Source: Phymatolithon calcareum (Eukaryota; Rhodophyta; Florideophyceae; Hapalidiales). From it: a DNA stretch of 64,000 nt. The position numbers and the translations under genes are program-made. Positions 19,509-29,590 of the stretch are shown here, one piece after another. Location: the NCBI GenBank assembly GCA_977006965.1, contig OZ345360.1, positions 2,790,001-2,854,000 on the forward strand, read 5' to 3'. The notes beneath the pieces were generated by a model. It saw only the letters and a list, made by a program, of their open reading frames with translations, did not search any database and was not told the DNA's origin. The first letter of the stretch is position 1; each line of letters starts with the position of its first letter.

Positions 19509-22500
19509 TTCATCAAGATGCCTCCCTATTTACAGCCCAGGAGGCAGCTGAGGAAGTAACCACGTTAAAAATGGCAACAGCACAGGTTATTGATGTACAA
19601 CAGGCAGGAAAACTACTACCGGCCAGCAATCCGAACTTTTTCGGGCTCCTTTATTCACATTTGTTTCCATTTGGACATGGGCATCCGGACTACAAACGAA
19701 AAGTGAATGTTAGTTTGCAAGAATGCGTAAAGTATTACTTGAAACTTTCTAGTAGGACATTTGCACAAGATGAAACTTTTCCACTTGTTGCATTTGATAT
19801 TGTGTCACGAAAGCGAGCAATTTCACACATTGGAGTTTCTTGCAGGCTCAACCCGAAAGAGATGGAACAACTTGACGAAGTTAGTGCGGAGGAGCTTGCC
19901 CAACAACTTGATCAAGAATCAAGAAAGAGAGAAGCGCTAAGAAGCGGACACGTTTTTACAGAACCTGAGAAAAGTAGGAAAGGTAAAGTTCTTCTTCGTC
20001 GCGTGCAAGCCGTTCTGGGAAAAAATTTCGCCACAAACGAGGAGAGACGAGTATATCAAAGAAAAGCGTGGAATATGGCAGCAAAATTTCACAGTGCTGC
20101 GATGTTTATTACAGTTACGCCAAATGAAAACGGTAACGCTACTGTAGCGTTCTTTTCAGGAGATGTGAACAAAGAGAATCTGTCAACCATTAAAGAGAAC
20201 GATATTCCAGGGAATGCAGCTCGAGTAGAGATCGCTGGGAAAGACCCTGTGGCCTGCGACACATTTTTCACAAATACCCTTGATATAATAATTGATAAAA
20301 TGATTGGGTTTAATAAGAAGTCTAAACTGCCGAAGAAAATTGGTGGTCTTTTCGGGGTTCTTCGCGCATTTATGGGAGGGATAGAAAGTCAGGGCAAAGG
20401 AACTCTTCACGTTCATCTAATAATGTTTTTGGCAGGATTTCCAAAAGATTCTGATGAGATGGTGCAGCGTGTGCTTAATGACGAGTTATTTCAAAGTCGT
20501 GTGTTTTCCTTCCATGATTCGGTAATTTGCTCAACTGGGTTACAATGTGAATCTGAGTTGTATTGTCCAAGTTGCAGTACTACGGGGTCAATAAAGTCTG
20601 TCAGATACAATGAGATCGCATATAGCAACAACATGAGGTCCGATACTCCAGTTGCGACATCGAAATGCGAGCTATGCAGTAAAACATTTGGAGGCGATGA
20701 AGTTATACGGGAAAGCGTTAAGAATATGAAAATGAATCTGTTACAAAAAGAATGCGGTCACCTTTTGAACAACAATTCAACAGTAATGCTATCAGATAGT
20801 GAGAATGATAATTGTGTAGCGCTTAGTGCAGCAGTTCCTACAATTCCTTCCCTACCGCATGTCAATGCTTCAGATGAGGAGCTGTTAGCGTACAGAATTT
20901 TCATCTTAGAGCTCTTGCTATTGAATCAAAACCACAGATGGAAGCATGCAACAAGTTGTTTTAAGAAAAGCTCTAACTGCAAAGACGGTCGCTGCAGGTA
21001 TGACTTTCCTCGAATGACTCATATTCGTACGGAAGCCGAGGATACTGGTAGAATAATATCGAAACGAACCGTCGGCAGTGAATATATTAACTCATATAAT
21101 GAAATACTTCTTCAAGTAGTTAGATCTAACCATGATGTAAGACTTCTTCTTTGTTGTGCTTACGAAATATATTATGCAATTAAATATGTTGTGAAAGACC
21201 AGAATTCAATTGATAATATTTCCGCAATAACACTGTCATCATATACAAAGAAGTTAGAAAAAGAAAGGAACAGCACTTTGCAGCGATCATCTGCGCAAAC
21301 TGTCCTCGGCCGCATTGCTTCAATGGCCTATGCGCGCTCTGAACTTATTGAAGTCGGAGCAGTAACAGCAACTCACTATTTGCTACACGGAACCACTTTT
21401 GTAAGCTCTCATGACTTTCAGACTCTACACTTGGGACGCCACTTAAATGATTTAAATAACTCTGAAAACGAGCTTCGTATTATTCCGTATGGAAATGCAT
21501 ATATTGCATTTAATGTGACTTCTCACTACAAGCTACGGCCCCTGGAATTGGAAAGCGAGTGTCTCTATTCTTTCACAGAGTCATTCAATATTTCGAAAGA
21601 TATTCCAAAAAATATAGACGAGAATACGGACTGCATGAGACTTCATCCTGACCACCCTTTCTATTCTACGAAAGTTGTAAAGAGACGAAAAGTGAAAGTC
21701 GTCGCTGATATTGTTGGACCGCGCATTCCAGATCTATACGATATAAGCCAAGAAGATATGGAAAAGTATTCTCAAATTGCACTTGTTCTTTTCAAGCCTC
21801 ATAGGTGCACGGAAGACATTCTGTCTGGTCTTACTACTTTCACAGAAGCCTTCATAGAATTTAAGCGAGAACTCGCATTTAAGCGCTCTCAAGCGAAAAG
21901 TGTTTTATCCAATATGCAGCAGTACTACATTGGAAAGCGAAGAGCCCAAGAGATGAGAGAAGGACAATTACAAGACTCAGCTGATGATGTCAACGCATCC
22001 TTGGACTCAGATAGCAATGAATACCAAGAAGATAACCTCAACATTAGCGATGAAGAATGTACAGATACACGAAATGAATTCTTACCAATGGATATTGAGC
22101 GATTTAGCGCAGAATTGGAACCCTCTTGCGTGCAGAATGTTTTGAATAATATTGTAAGAAAAATTAATAAACGTAAAGGAGCTATTCAGCTTCCAAGCGC
22201 AAAAGACGTTTGCTCTTCCGAGGGAATGAAGCGAAAAGTTAGAAACACGATTCCAAAGGTCCGCCCCACCTGTTTCTCCGCGAGCTGGCCCACATGTTCA
22301 GATTTCTCGGGTCTGCCATTGGAAGATCGTTTGTCAAAAAAGAACGTGAAAAGTACTTTTGAGGGATTAAAATTGGCAGAAGTAGATGGAAAAATATCAA
22401 CAGATTTACTGCATACAGACTCTCCGGATATTCAAGAGAGGGGACAAACTCTTGTGAGGCTACTCGAAGATGCTATTAGATCATCTATTGAATCAGAGCA

Positions 22501-25138
22501 GGCAGGAAAACGGATTGTATCTTCCGATGATCAATGCTCTCTTGTCAATCCTTCACTAGAGCAAGTTGCTAGAATGTTCACGCTCAACGAAAGACAGAAA
22601 ATGGCCTTTTATATAGCTGGTAGATTCCTGCTTGACTCTTTCAAGTGGTCTATTCTTCGAAAACCTCCCGGGAAGCCCCTTCGTATGCATATCTCTGGTG
22701 AAGGTGGAAGAGGAAAGTCCAGAGTTATCGACTTTCTTCGGTTCTTAACAAAAGCATGGGGGAAGCCAGAATCTATCGTTACTGTCGCTCCTACAGGTAT
22801 CGCAGCTGTTCTAATCAACGGAGAGACAGCACACTCGAAATTTCAACTTGTGCAGAATAGAAAACCAACGCTTAGGCAAATAGAAGAATGGTCGAAGGTG
22901 CACATGATTATATGGGATGAGATAAGTATGACTGGACAGTCGCTGTTCGCAAAGGCGTTCAAAAAGATTAAGATGTATCTAGGAACTTCGGAGGGCAATG
23001 ATCCTCGAGTTCACATTCTCACAGCTGGTGACTTTGCTCAGCTCACTCCATGTTTCGAGAAGTACATTTTCTCAGCTCCTGCTCGCCTTGAGCAATGTTA
23101 TACTAATGATCGGAGGGAAATCAAAGTAGTAGTCGGTAAATACTCCACAACAGAAAATCTGAGACCGCAAAACGTTAGCGGATATCAACTATGGCAGTCT
23201 TTCAGAATTGTTGTCAAACTGATAGAGAACATGCGGCATCATCTTGAACCGTCATATGGATTACTACTGAGAAGACTCAGAATAGGAACCCATACAGAAG
23301 ATGATTTTAATATTCTTAACAGTATATATCTGGATCCGTCTACTTCGACCTCTCCAGTCCACGAACAGTTTCATCAACTACAACTGTCAGATACCATTTC
23401 TTTTCCAATTGCCGTGCAAGGAAATATCAGCAGACATTCTATTAATTGGTTAGGAGTTGCTGAGATCTCCAAATGTTTCGAATCCAAAGCAGTTCCTATA
23501 ATATGTCCAGCCCAGTTCAACGCAACCAAAAGAGGTACAAAACCAACACTAGACCAGATGATTCAGCTTCTAGAGCTTGGAGACAACAAACTTCAAAGAC
23601 TTTCACCTTTGCTCCCAATATTTCCTGGAATGCCAGTGTATGTTACACAAAACATTGACCCGAAGATTGGACTTGCGAACGGATCAACTGGAACTATTTT
23701 AGGCTGCCAGTTTCCAGAGGATACCATGTTTAGTTCTACAGAGGTACAGAGCGTTCCCATGCAACTAGCTTCAAATTTTCCTGAAATTGTATATGTTTCT
23801 GTAGACCAAGCAAAATTAAAAGAACGTTTCCCTGGTGTACCGGAGAAGTACACTAAGAACACAATTCCTATACTTCCTTATACACTAACAGTAAGAGTTA
23901 GTTGCATGGTGAACAGAAACTTTAGCATCAGAATGACGCAAATACCGATATCTCCATCGTTCGCGGCAACAACCCACAAAATGCAAGGTACAACTTGTAA
24001 AGCTATATTGTCCTATGTGTTTGATGAAGCAGGAAAGCAGCCTACATCTCTTTATGTACTCGCATCACGGGTCACAAGTCTTAACGGTCTCTTCTTGTGC
24101 CAAACACTGACATCTGAAGATTTCAAATATTTCAGGCCATCAAAAGAAATTTTGGAAGAAGAAGAAAGACTTGAGACGCTATGCAATAGAACGCTATCAA
24201 ATTACGTCTATGGTGCTCTGAATCCAGACGAAGTGAACAAATCTTTAGAGCTTGAGAAGAGGGACAAAAATATGTTCCTTGAGGAAGTTGAGATTGATCT
24301 CTGCCTACTTAAGAAGTCGAGGCCTTCAGCTCTTTCCTGTTCTGAAACAGAAAATAGAGATAATTACTTGCAAAAACCTATATCAGAGGTCTCTCCATTT
24401 GCTTCCCTACATTCTTATTTCAATCCAAACACTGTACGTAGAATGCAAGCGTGTCATGAGATTTCAATGCGAAACATGGGAAATGCTTTATTTGCATTAC
24501 CGTTCAGTGCGATTGTAAGCCACAACGTAGCATTCCATTCAGAATTATGGACCGTATTGGATGTCCCAGGAGACGGAAACTGTTGGATTTATGCTACTGT
24601 GTTATCCATATTCTACGGTACACTATCTCAAGGTACAAGCTTGAGTATAGAACCTCAAAATTGTAGGAACAGGATATCATCACTTCTTCTAAATGTCTCT
24701 CAACTTGATGAACAAACAAGGACCCATTTCCTCCGGCATATGAACCTATGTGCATCTCATCAAGGAAGAGCACTTCAACAAGTTTCAATGTGTGCAGGAT
24801 ACAGAAACTCTCTTCAAATGATGGCTGCACTGCTAAGAATTGGTACTCCTAGTTCATGCTTATGGGCTGGGGATACTGGAGAAGAGCTAAGCCTTCTTTC
24901 TGTTATTCTAAATCAGAATATTGTAACATATTATGAAGCCGATTCGCAAGAAAGTCAGTCAAGAGTATGTCTGATGTCGAATATTGGAGGATTGTGTGCC
25001 GGACCAATTTATAGTCCTTATCCAAATGTTTCAATTGAAGAACCTGTTGTTAACTTTAGCATTCCCATATTGTTTCGAACAGGAAATCATTTTCAAGCCA
25101 TGATACCACCGACTTCTTCTAACTTATCATCTACATAG
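19397..25138 (+). CDS. Helitron replication initiator-helicase with C-terminal OTU domain (Rep-Hel-OTU)
   Basis: 1913 open codons (no ATG before 19571, because the frame is the continuation of the upstream one). Numbering from 19397: Helitron_like_N region about 75-300; HUH metal site HVH at 338-340; zinc-ribbon-like cysteines (YCPSC, KCELC) about 391-430; CFK..C..CRYDFPR near 525-545; catalytic tyrosine region YEIYYAIKYVVK with Y593 and Y597; PIF1-type helicase with Walker A GEGGRGKS (1101-1108), Walker B WDE (1173-1175), motif III GDFAQL (1211-1216) and a late motif with FAATTHKMQG (about 1520). The OTU cysteine-protease-like domain ends it: DGNC with C1729 and NHF with H1898. OTU domains are typical of Helentron/Helitron2-type elements. 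The Rep nicks and joins one strand and the helicase unwinds it during rolling-circle transposition. Odd: Arg in Walker A where PIF1/Helitron proteins and copy 2 have Thr (GGTGKS), and the frameshift removes the N-terminal domain. Confidence 0.88.
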   Translation: MYNVENTAESEGITGDQSNVRRPAVFDKAQVVAEETLIHQDASLFTAQEAAEEVTTLKMATAQVIDVQQAGKLLPASNPNFFGLLYSHLFPFGHGHPDYKRKVNVSLQECVKYYLKLSSRTFAQDETFPLVAFDIVSRKRAISHIGVSCRLNPKEMEQLDEVSAEELAQQLDQESRKREALRSGHVFTEPEKSRKGKVLLRRVQAVLGKNFATNEERRVYQRKAWNMAAKFHSAAMFITVTPNENGNATVAFFSGDVNKENLSTIKENDIPGNAARVEIAGKDPVACDTFFTNTLDIIIDKMIGFNKKSKLPKKIGGLFGVLRAFMGGIESQGKGTLHVHLIMFLAGFPKDSDEMVQRVLNDELFQSRVFSFHDSVICSTGLQCESELYCPSCSTTGSIKSVRYNEIAYSNNMRSDTPVATSKCELCSKTFGGDEVIRESVKNMKMNLLQKECGHLLNNNSTVMLSDSENDNCVALSAAVPTIPSLPHVNASDEELLAYRIFILELLLLNQNHRWKHATSCFKKSSNCKDGRCRYDFPRMTHIRTEAEDTGRIISKRTVGSEYINSYNEILLQVVRSNHDVRLLLCCAYEIYYAIKYVVKDQNSIDNISAITLSSYTKKLEKERNSTLQRSSAQTVLGRIASMAYARSELIEVGAVTATHYLLHGTTFVSSHDFQTLHLGRHLNDLNNSENELRIIPYGNAYIAFNVTSHYKLRPLELESECLYSFTESFNISKDIPKNIDENTDCMRLHPDHPFYSTKVVKRRKVKVVADIVGPRIPDLYDISQEDMEKYSQIALVLFKPHRCTEDILSGLTTFTEAFIEFKRELAFKRSQAKSVLSNMQQYYIGKRRAQEMREGQLQDSADDVNASLDSDSNEYQEDNLNISDEECTDTRNEFLPMDIERFSAELEPSCVQNVLNNIVRKINKRKGAIQLPSAKDVCSSEGMKRKVRNTIPKVRPTCFSASWPTCSDFSGLPLEDRLSKKNVKSTFEGLKLAEVDGKISTDLLHTDSPDIQERGQTLVRLLEDAIRSSIESEQAGKRIVSSDDQCSLVNPSLEQVARMFTLNERQKMAFYIAGRFLLDSFKWSILRKPPGKPLRMHISGEGGRGKSRVIDFLRFLTKAWGKPESIVTVAPTGIAAVLINGETAHSKFQLVQNRKPTLRQIEEWSKVHMIIWDEISMTGQSLFAKAFKKIKMYLGTSEGNDPRVHILTAGDFAQLTPCFEKYIFSAPARLEQCYTNDRREIKVVVGKYSTTENLRPQNVSGYQLWQSFRIVVKLIENMRHHLEPSYGLLLRRLRIGTHTEDDFNILNSIYLDPSTSTSPVHEQFHQLQLSDTISFPIAVQGNISRHSINWLGVAEISKCFESKAVPIICPAQFNATKRGTKPTLDQMIQLLELGDNKLQRLSPLLPIFPGMPVYVTQNIDPKIGLANGSTGTILGCQFPEDTMFSSTEVQSVPMQLASNFPEIVYVSVDQAKLKERFPGVPEKYTKNTIPILPYTLTVRVSCMVNRNFSIRMTQIPISPSFAATTHKMQGTTCKAILSYVFDEAGKQPTSLYVLASRVTSLNGLFLCQTLTSEDFKYFRPSKEILEEEERLETLCNRTLSNYVYGALNPDEVNKSLELEKRDKNMFLEEVEIDLCLLKKSRPSALSCSETENRDNYLQKPISEVSPFASLHSYFNPNTVRRMQACHEISMRNMGNALFALPFSAIVSHNVAFHSELWTVLDVPGDGNCWIYATVLSIFYGTLSQGTSLSIEPQNCRNRISSLLLNVSQLDEQTRTHFLRHMNLCASHQGRALQQVSMCAGYRNSLQMMAALLRIGTPSSCLWAGDTGEELSLLSVILNQNIVTYYEADSQESQSRVCLMSNIGGLCAGPIYSPYPNVSIEEPVVNFSIPILFRTGNHFQAMIPPTSSNLSST

Positions 25139-25206
25139 GAATAGAATCCTATAGTGACGAAAAACATGCCTGGTCTTTCCAAATATATTATATTAGTGAA
25201 ATTGGA

Positions 25207-25610
25207 ATTGAAATGTACTCCATCTTGTTAATTATGAGCATACGAAATTAGATCAAATACAGTAGTCAATATTGTTGACTACCATATATGATGCAATTTC
25301 AAATACTAATAATTTTTCTTGCCCAGATCTGATATTGAAATTTTAAAACTGGGTGGAGTTGTTCGTTTATGACAAAACATTTCTTCTTCACTCGAGTCCA
25401 CCGTCTGTTTATGGCCACAGTTAACGTTTTATTAGCAATTTGTGACAAGCAGAATGTACTCCAATCTATTATTACGAGGATACAGCATCAGATCAAATAC
25501 GGTAGTCAATATTGTTGACTACCATATATGATGCAATTTCAAATGGTACTATTTTTTGGCCAAATATTTAAATATTGATAATTTGAAACCGGGTGAGTTC
25601 GTCAAATGCC
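25207..25610 (+). repeat. Tandem 240-bp unit with hairpins at the Helitron 3' end
   Basis: Two imperfect copies, spaced 240 bp, of a sequence starting TGTACTCCA and containing the perfect-stem hairpin GTAGTCAA-TATTG-TTGACTAC (25262-25282 and 25502-25522), each followed by CATATATGATGCAATTTC. A hairpin near the 3' end is a Helitron hallmark and serves as the replication stop. After the first hairpin, CTAA occurs 22-25 nt downstream, farther than the usual 10-12; the second has no clear CTRR. Which copy ends the element cannot be decided here. Confidence 0.6.
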
Positions 25611-25619
25611 CTATATTAC

Positions 25620-27050
25620 CTCCGTGCGCGAATGGGGTTTATTCTCATATACCTTGCCGTCTCCAGATCGGGCTTTTCGCCAGCATGCACGATCTACGCC
25701 GCCCTCTGCATGCATCAGGTCTCGAGGCAGTGGTCAGCACGGTACTCGACAGTATGTTCATGTAATTTTGCCGGATCTGTCGCCTCCGGCTGTCACTGCG
25801 CCGAGTGCTTCGCTTCCCGCGTCGCAATCAGCACGTGCGTGCTCGGGTAGTTCCTGGGAGCTTTCCGTAGTTTCGTATGAGCTCGTTGAACGCGCGACGG
25901 GCACAGCCGCAAGAGAAACGTGGACGCGGGTGCACAGCGTCGAGTGCTCGCTCGTGTCCTTTTCCGATTAGCCAATATTGCTGAGGTTCTTCGACCCCTT
26001 GTCGCAGACTCTGACTGTCTGAGATATCACCGTACAGCGCTTCCGTGCTTCACATTGCGCATTTGCTGCTATCCGCGGGGCCGCGTGCCGTGTACCAGGC
26101 GTCGTCGCATTGCGGTGGACGTGGTCCTCCGGCGCTTAAAGTCGTCCCCAATGTCCATCGTACGGCCCGTCGCAGACGAGACGACGTACTCTCGTCCGCG
26201 TCGGTGCGCGTCGCGGCCATCTTTTGGGGATAATTGCGGTATTCCAAACAAGTTGACGTCACACACCCAGCATATCACATGCTAGCCCCGACGCTTCTGT
26301 GTCGAAAACACACCTATGGTTGCCAGTGTGCCACGGCTGAGCAGCGACTTGTGCATCCGTCGGTGTTGCTCTTCCGTGGAAGCGAAAACATTGCATGCGC
26401 ACGAATTATGCTGGTGTCAGTCTAAGCTTTCGGGGTCTGTTTAGTAACACTGCGGTTGGAGGTTGGCTGTTGCCCGAACGGTGCGATATCCAAAGCGACT
26501 TTTCGGATTTACGCGGCTTGAGAAATAGGGCCTCTCTGAAGATTACTCGGTAGTAATGCGCGGTGCGGAGGCGGCACAATGCCGACAAATAATGTGGCCA
26601 CTGCATGGCATAGACCAAACGCCCAGAATGATAGACACATGGCTGCAGACATTTGGAATTGGAGTGTCTTCCGGCGGACGGTAATGTATATCAGGGATCT
26701 AGCCGGGTGCAATACGGAACGTGGATGAGTACTAACGGTTGTGCGAGTTCTTCGAAGTCTAAAATGGAGCCCCTAAATATTTCAGTGAGGAAAGTCTCTT
26801 ACCTGTAGAAACTTGAACGGATTATTAATCATTTCTCAGAGCAGGGCTGATAAGCCGTTTATCACCCTTAGCTTTCGCTCAAAACCTATCCTTGTCTATC
26901 TAATCGATTACTCGAATCGAAAGGGTGTGGTGACTTCCTTTGCCGTTCCGTCAAAATTTAGAAAGTGTTAAAGCTGTAAATATTCGGTATTCGCATCCAA
27001 GGCAAGCACGATGCGCTTCTATAAAATAGTAAGGGCTTGAAAGTAAATAT
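25620..27050. other. Flanking DNA, GC-rich to about 26430; no supported gene
   Basis: From about 25620 to 26430 base composition turns clearly GC-rich compared with both sides. Open frames occur on both strands (for example 25606-25971 and 25920-26285 plus), rich in Arg, Ser and Ala, without domains; GC-rich DNA gives such frames by chance. It may be host sequence that received Helitron copy 1. 26440-27050 is featureless. Confidence 0.35.
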
Positions 27051-27382
27051 GAGCTCGATTCGGCGATAGAGAAGATCCCTGTTACTCAATTTGAGTTTTT
27101 AGGAGCTTTCAAAATAAATCAACAGATATACCGCATAACCGGGGCGGAGCCTGATTGTATTCCGATTTCACTGCAATGTTCCGCCCCCGATCGGACAAAC
27201 TATTAACGCAAGGCATCAAATGTTCAAACTCCCCACTATTCCGATGCCAATTCGGCTGAGGCCGGCGCAAAGAATAGCGCTCCACGCAATGTGATTGCAC
27301 CGGTACCGAATAGCTCGGTGAAAGGTAGTTGCGTGAGAAAGATGAAAAGAATTTCGGACGCACCCACTTGTGACCGTGAAAC

Positions 27383-27652
27383 TTGAGAGGGAATAATTGC
27401 ATTCGGCATAAGAACAAGCCAATCTCAATCTTGCTCTATCTACGCCGTTCCGTCCCGACCGGTATCTGCGATAGCATCGCTGCTAGTGTTATGCTCACAC
27501 TGAATGTAAGCACCCGTCCCTGTCCAATTTGCGCAAAGCACATACCGGTGAATAAGGTTGTGGCAACTACTGCGGGGAGAGTGGGAGCAAGACTGCAGGT
27601 AGGGACAAGGGTTAGGAAAAACGAAATATGCCAATCTCCGCTCCGCAGCTGA
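27383..27652 (+). pseudogene. CPxC exon fragment in family E
   Basis: An 89-codon frame without ATG (opens on TTG). Its core ICDSIAASVMLTLN then RPCPICAKHIPVNKVVATT is kept in the other copies (38035-38268, 50021-50254, 56946-57164). The CPxC pair followed by a hydrophobic stretch looks like the second half of a RING finger, but the first half is not visible. An ancestral exon is likely; the RING assignment is speculative. Confidence 0.35.
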
Positions 27653-27814
27653 TATCGCCGATAAGATCCGACCTATGAAGCGTGCAGGTGTCACTCCGTT
27701 TCTTCCGCCAACGATATTTTCACAGTAACTGATGTCGGACTTGTTGTTTAGCCAAATAGTGCGCTCATGAGGATCTTTTGGGGCACTGGAGACTCTTTTT
27801 TCATTAGAGAATGC

Positions 27815-28624
27815 TTAAAAATTTAATACTATCGAGCTTCTATTTCGAAAGCGTAGCCCAGTTGAGATAGAGTGTAGAACCGAAAGGTCAAGTACTATAA
27901 CGTCCCTAATAGTAGGAGGGTGAGGAAAAGGATCCATTGCCCCTCTACCGTGTATTTTCAGCGGGAGATCAGGAGTCTCGTTCACTACAATAATGACAGA
28001 ACAATAAACTGAGTACAAATCACAGTGTACCGCAGCTCCGTGGCGCTGGTCTTGTTCGTAAAGACAGTAGCCAATGTCCGAAGGGACGTTGCCTTGCATA
28101 TAGTCAAATTCGAGCTCGAGCAAAACAATTTCTGACTTTCCGGAAGGGGCGCACTCCGATATCGTATGATGAAGGACATTGTATGCAAAGGACTTAATTT
28201 CACGCAGAACTGGCTCGTTTTTCGATTTCAGGGACCAAATAACGGCATCTGAGCCGAAAGTAGACGGCAGATAATCTTGCATGGAACGTGTCCCAGTCCT
28301 GTTCTCCTCCAGTCTCCGCAAAAATGGGCGTAAGCTCCTAGCAACGTTTTTCCAGACTGCATCTTCGCAGAACACGGCCCGAAAACGCATAGGAACCCAT
28401 GTGTAGCGACCTCCTCGGCCGCTGAGATTTCTACGGAAGTTTAGAGCAGCGGCCATGACGTCGTGTCGGTCCTCAATTTCACTTACATCTTTCTGAGCAC
28501 ACCTGCTCAGCACCTTCCTTAAGTCTGCTTCCGTGCAAGTCCCGCCTGAGAGGTGTTTCCGGCAGTAGATGGACCGTATCGCAATTTTTTGCTGGTAAGA
28601 AATTGCCGATGCAGAGTTCGCCAT
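27815..28624 (-). CDS. Repeat-borne protein of 269 residues, unknown family (intact copy)
   Basis: The frame extends upstream to 28666, but I choose the ATG at 28624: A at -3, G at +4, and the homologous ATG is conserved at 53882. The protein starts MANSASAISYQQKIAIRS, has a Cys-containing N-terminal third (about 24-50), a GRGGRYTWVPMRFRAVF strand region (about 70-87), a basic segment RPFLRRLEENRTG (about 97-109) and a hydrophobic beta-like C-terminal half (DLYSVYCSVIIVVNETPDLP, about 205-224; TIRDVIVLDLSVL, about 238-250). No signal peptide, transmembrane helix or catalytic motif that I recognise. The plus-strand copies in the window are all broken, so this is the only one able to make the protein. 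It lies inside family E and is probably the element's passenger or its own gene. Confidence 0.6.
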   Translation of the reverse strand: MANSASAISYQQKIAIRSIYCRKHLSGGTCTEADLRKVLSRCAQKDVSEIEDRHDVMAAALNFRRNLSGRGGRYTWVPMRFRAVFCEDAVWKNVARSLRPFLRRLEENRTGTRSMQDYLPSTFGSDAVIWSLKSKNEPVLREIKSFAYNVLHHTISECAPSGKSEIVLLELEFDYMQGNVPSDIGYCLYEQDQRHGAAVHCDLYSVYCSVIIVVNETPDLPLKIHGRGAMDPFPHPPTIRDVIVLDLSVLHSISTGLRFRNRSSIVLNF

Positions 28625-29590
28625 ACTGATCGAAAAGCAACACAAGGGATGTATTGAATTAGACAAAGCCAGATGTGTACGTTCAGTGAGAGCTCTGAGC
28701 TGGACCCAATCCTTATTTTCATGTTAGCCCGATTCGCTACTACCCTAGTCAGAAACCTAGCTACCTATTTTATAGCCATTTCAGCTTTTGAAATAGAGCG
28801 AGGCTAAGCATTTGCCGTGCCCAGTACTTGTGCGGGAGTGCAAAATCAGAATCTGAAGTTCAAGCCGCTCTCTATAAATCCAAAGCTGATGTTAATTAGG
28901 CATCATAGGGCAACCGCACAAACGTGATCTATGAAACATCAAGTTTAGCTCTTAGTATTGACGATGTCAGCAAAAGTGCGAGACTGTAGGGCAAAAAGTG
29001 TGATTTCGGAAGATCATTCAGTGTCGTGCTGTCAGCACGATCTCGTGCGTACGTTGGCAGATATATTCCGTTTGGAATGAGGGATTTTTTCCGCGAGTTC
29101 GGAAAAATCGTTCTGGTGCTCATTTTCGGCTATCAAGGCCAGATGGACGGAAAATGTGAAAGAGGCTAATATTGAACCTGGTGCATGTAAAAGGTTGAGC
29201 ATCGCAATAGACTACGAAACACCAACGCCTTGTTCCTTCCACTATTGAAGCAGAACCTGAAAAATTCTAATTTTTCACAATATCCGAGAAGAAGAGGCGA
29301 AATGGGCGTAGGATGAAATCGAGGAGAAGGCTATATTGGTCACTTATCCCAATGAACAAATTGCCCGGAATGAACTGGTAGTATCCGCCCGGAAGAGGCG
29401 ATCCAAGCGCCGTACAGTGTGGACGCGGGAAAAGGGCACTTTGTATGTAGAGCATCTCATCAATGGCCGGAAGAAGATGAGGAAATGTAGATTTTTATTT
29501 AAAAGACAAACTCGTGGCTCTGGCACTTGGAGAGCGAAATTTATATAGAAGACATATGGTATAGCAACTGAGACAGTGAGAGCATGGCAT

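Larger units (their letters stand above)
14189..25560 (+). mobile_element. Helitron copy 1 (OTU-type, Helentron/proto-Helentron-like), about 11.4 kb
   Basis: The 5' end is inferred from homology. The sequence from 14189 (starting TCTCCAAGCC) matches the sequence from 55228 (TCTTCAAGCC) for over 8 kb, while the DNA to the left is unrelated: repeat R1 here, repeat E there. In both places the match starts with TC and follows an A, as expected for Helitrons, which insert between A and T. The right end is less sure: a hairpin-bearing 240-bp unit occurs twice after the gene (25262 and 25502), and I put the end near 25560. The element holds about 4 kb of leader with antisense gene fragments, then the Rep/helicase gene. 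It has no terminal inverted repeats and no target duplication that I can see. Confidence 0.75.
27055..29395 (-). repeat. Family E repeat, minus-strand copy (the copy with an intact gene)
   Basis: Related plus-strand copies lie at about 36540-39290, 48783-51290 and 53581-55227. In element orientation it starts with a 0.6-kb leader shared with the Helitron leader (GGCGGATACTA..., then ACATGCACC..., then CACGAGATCGTGCT...), continues with the 269-codon gene, and ends with a 0.7-kb tail with an antisense CPxC exon fragment. No terminal repeats are evident. The leader shared with the Helitron suggests E is either a gene-carrying Helitron derivative or a recombinant of one. Confidence 0.65.
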
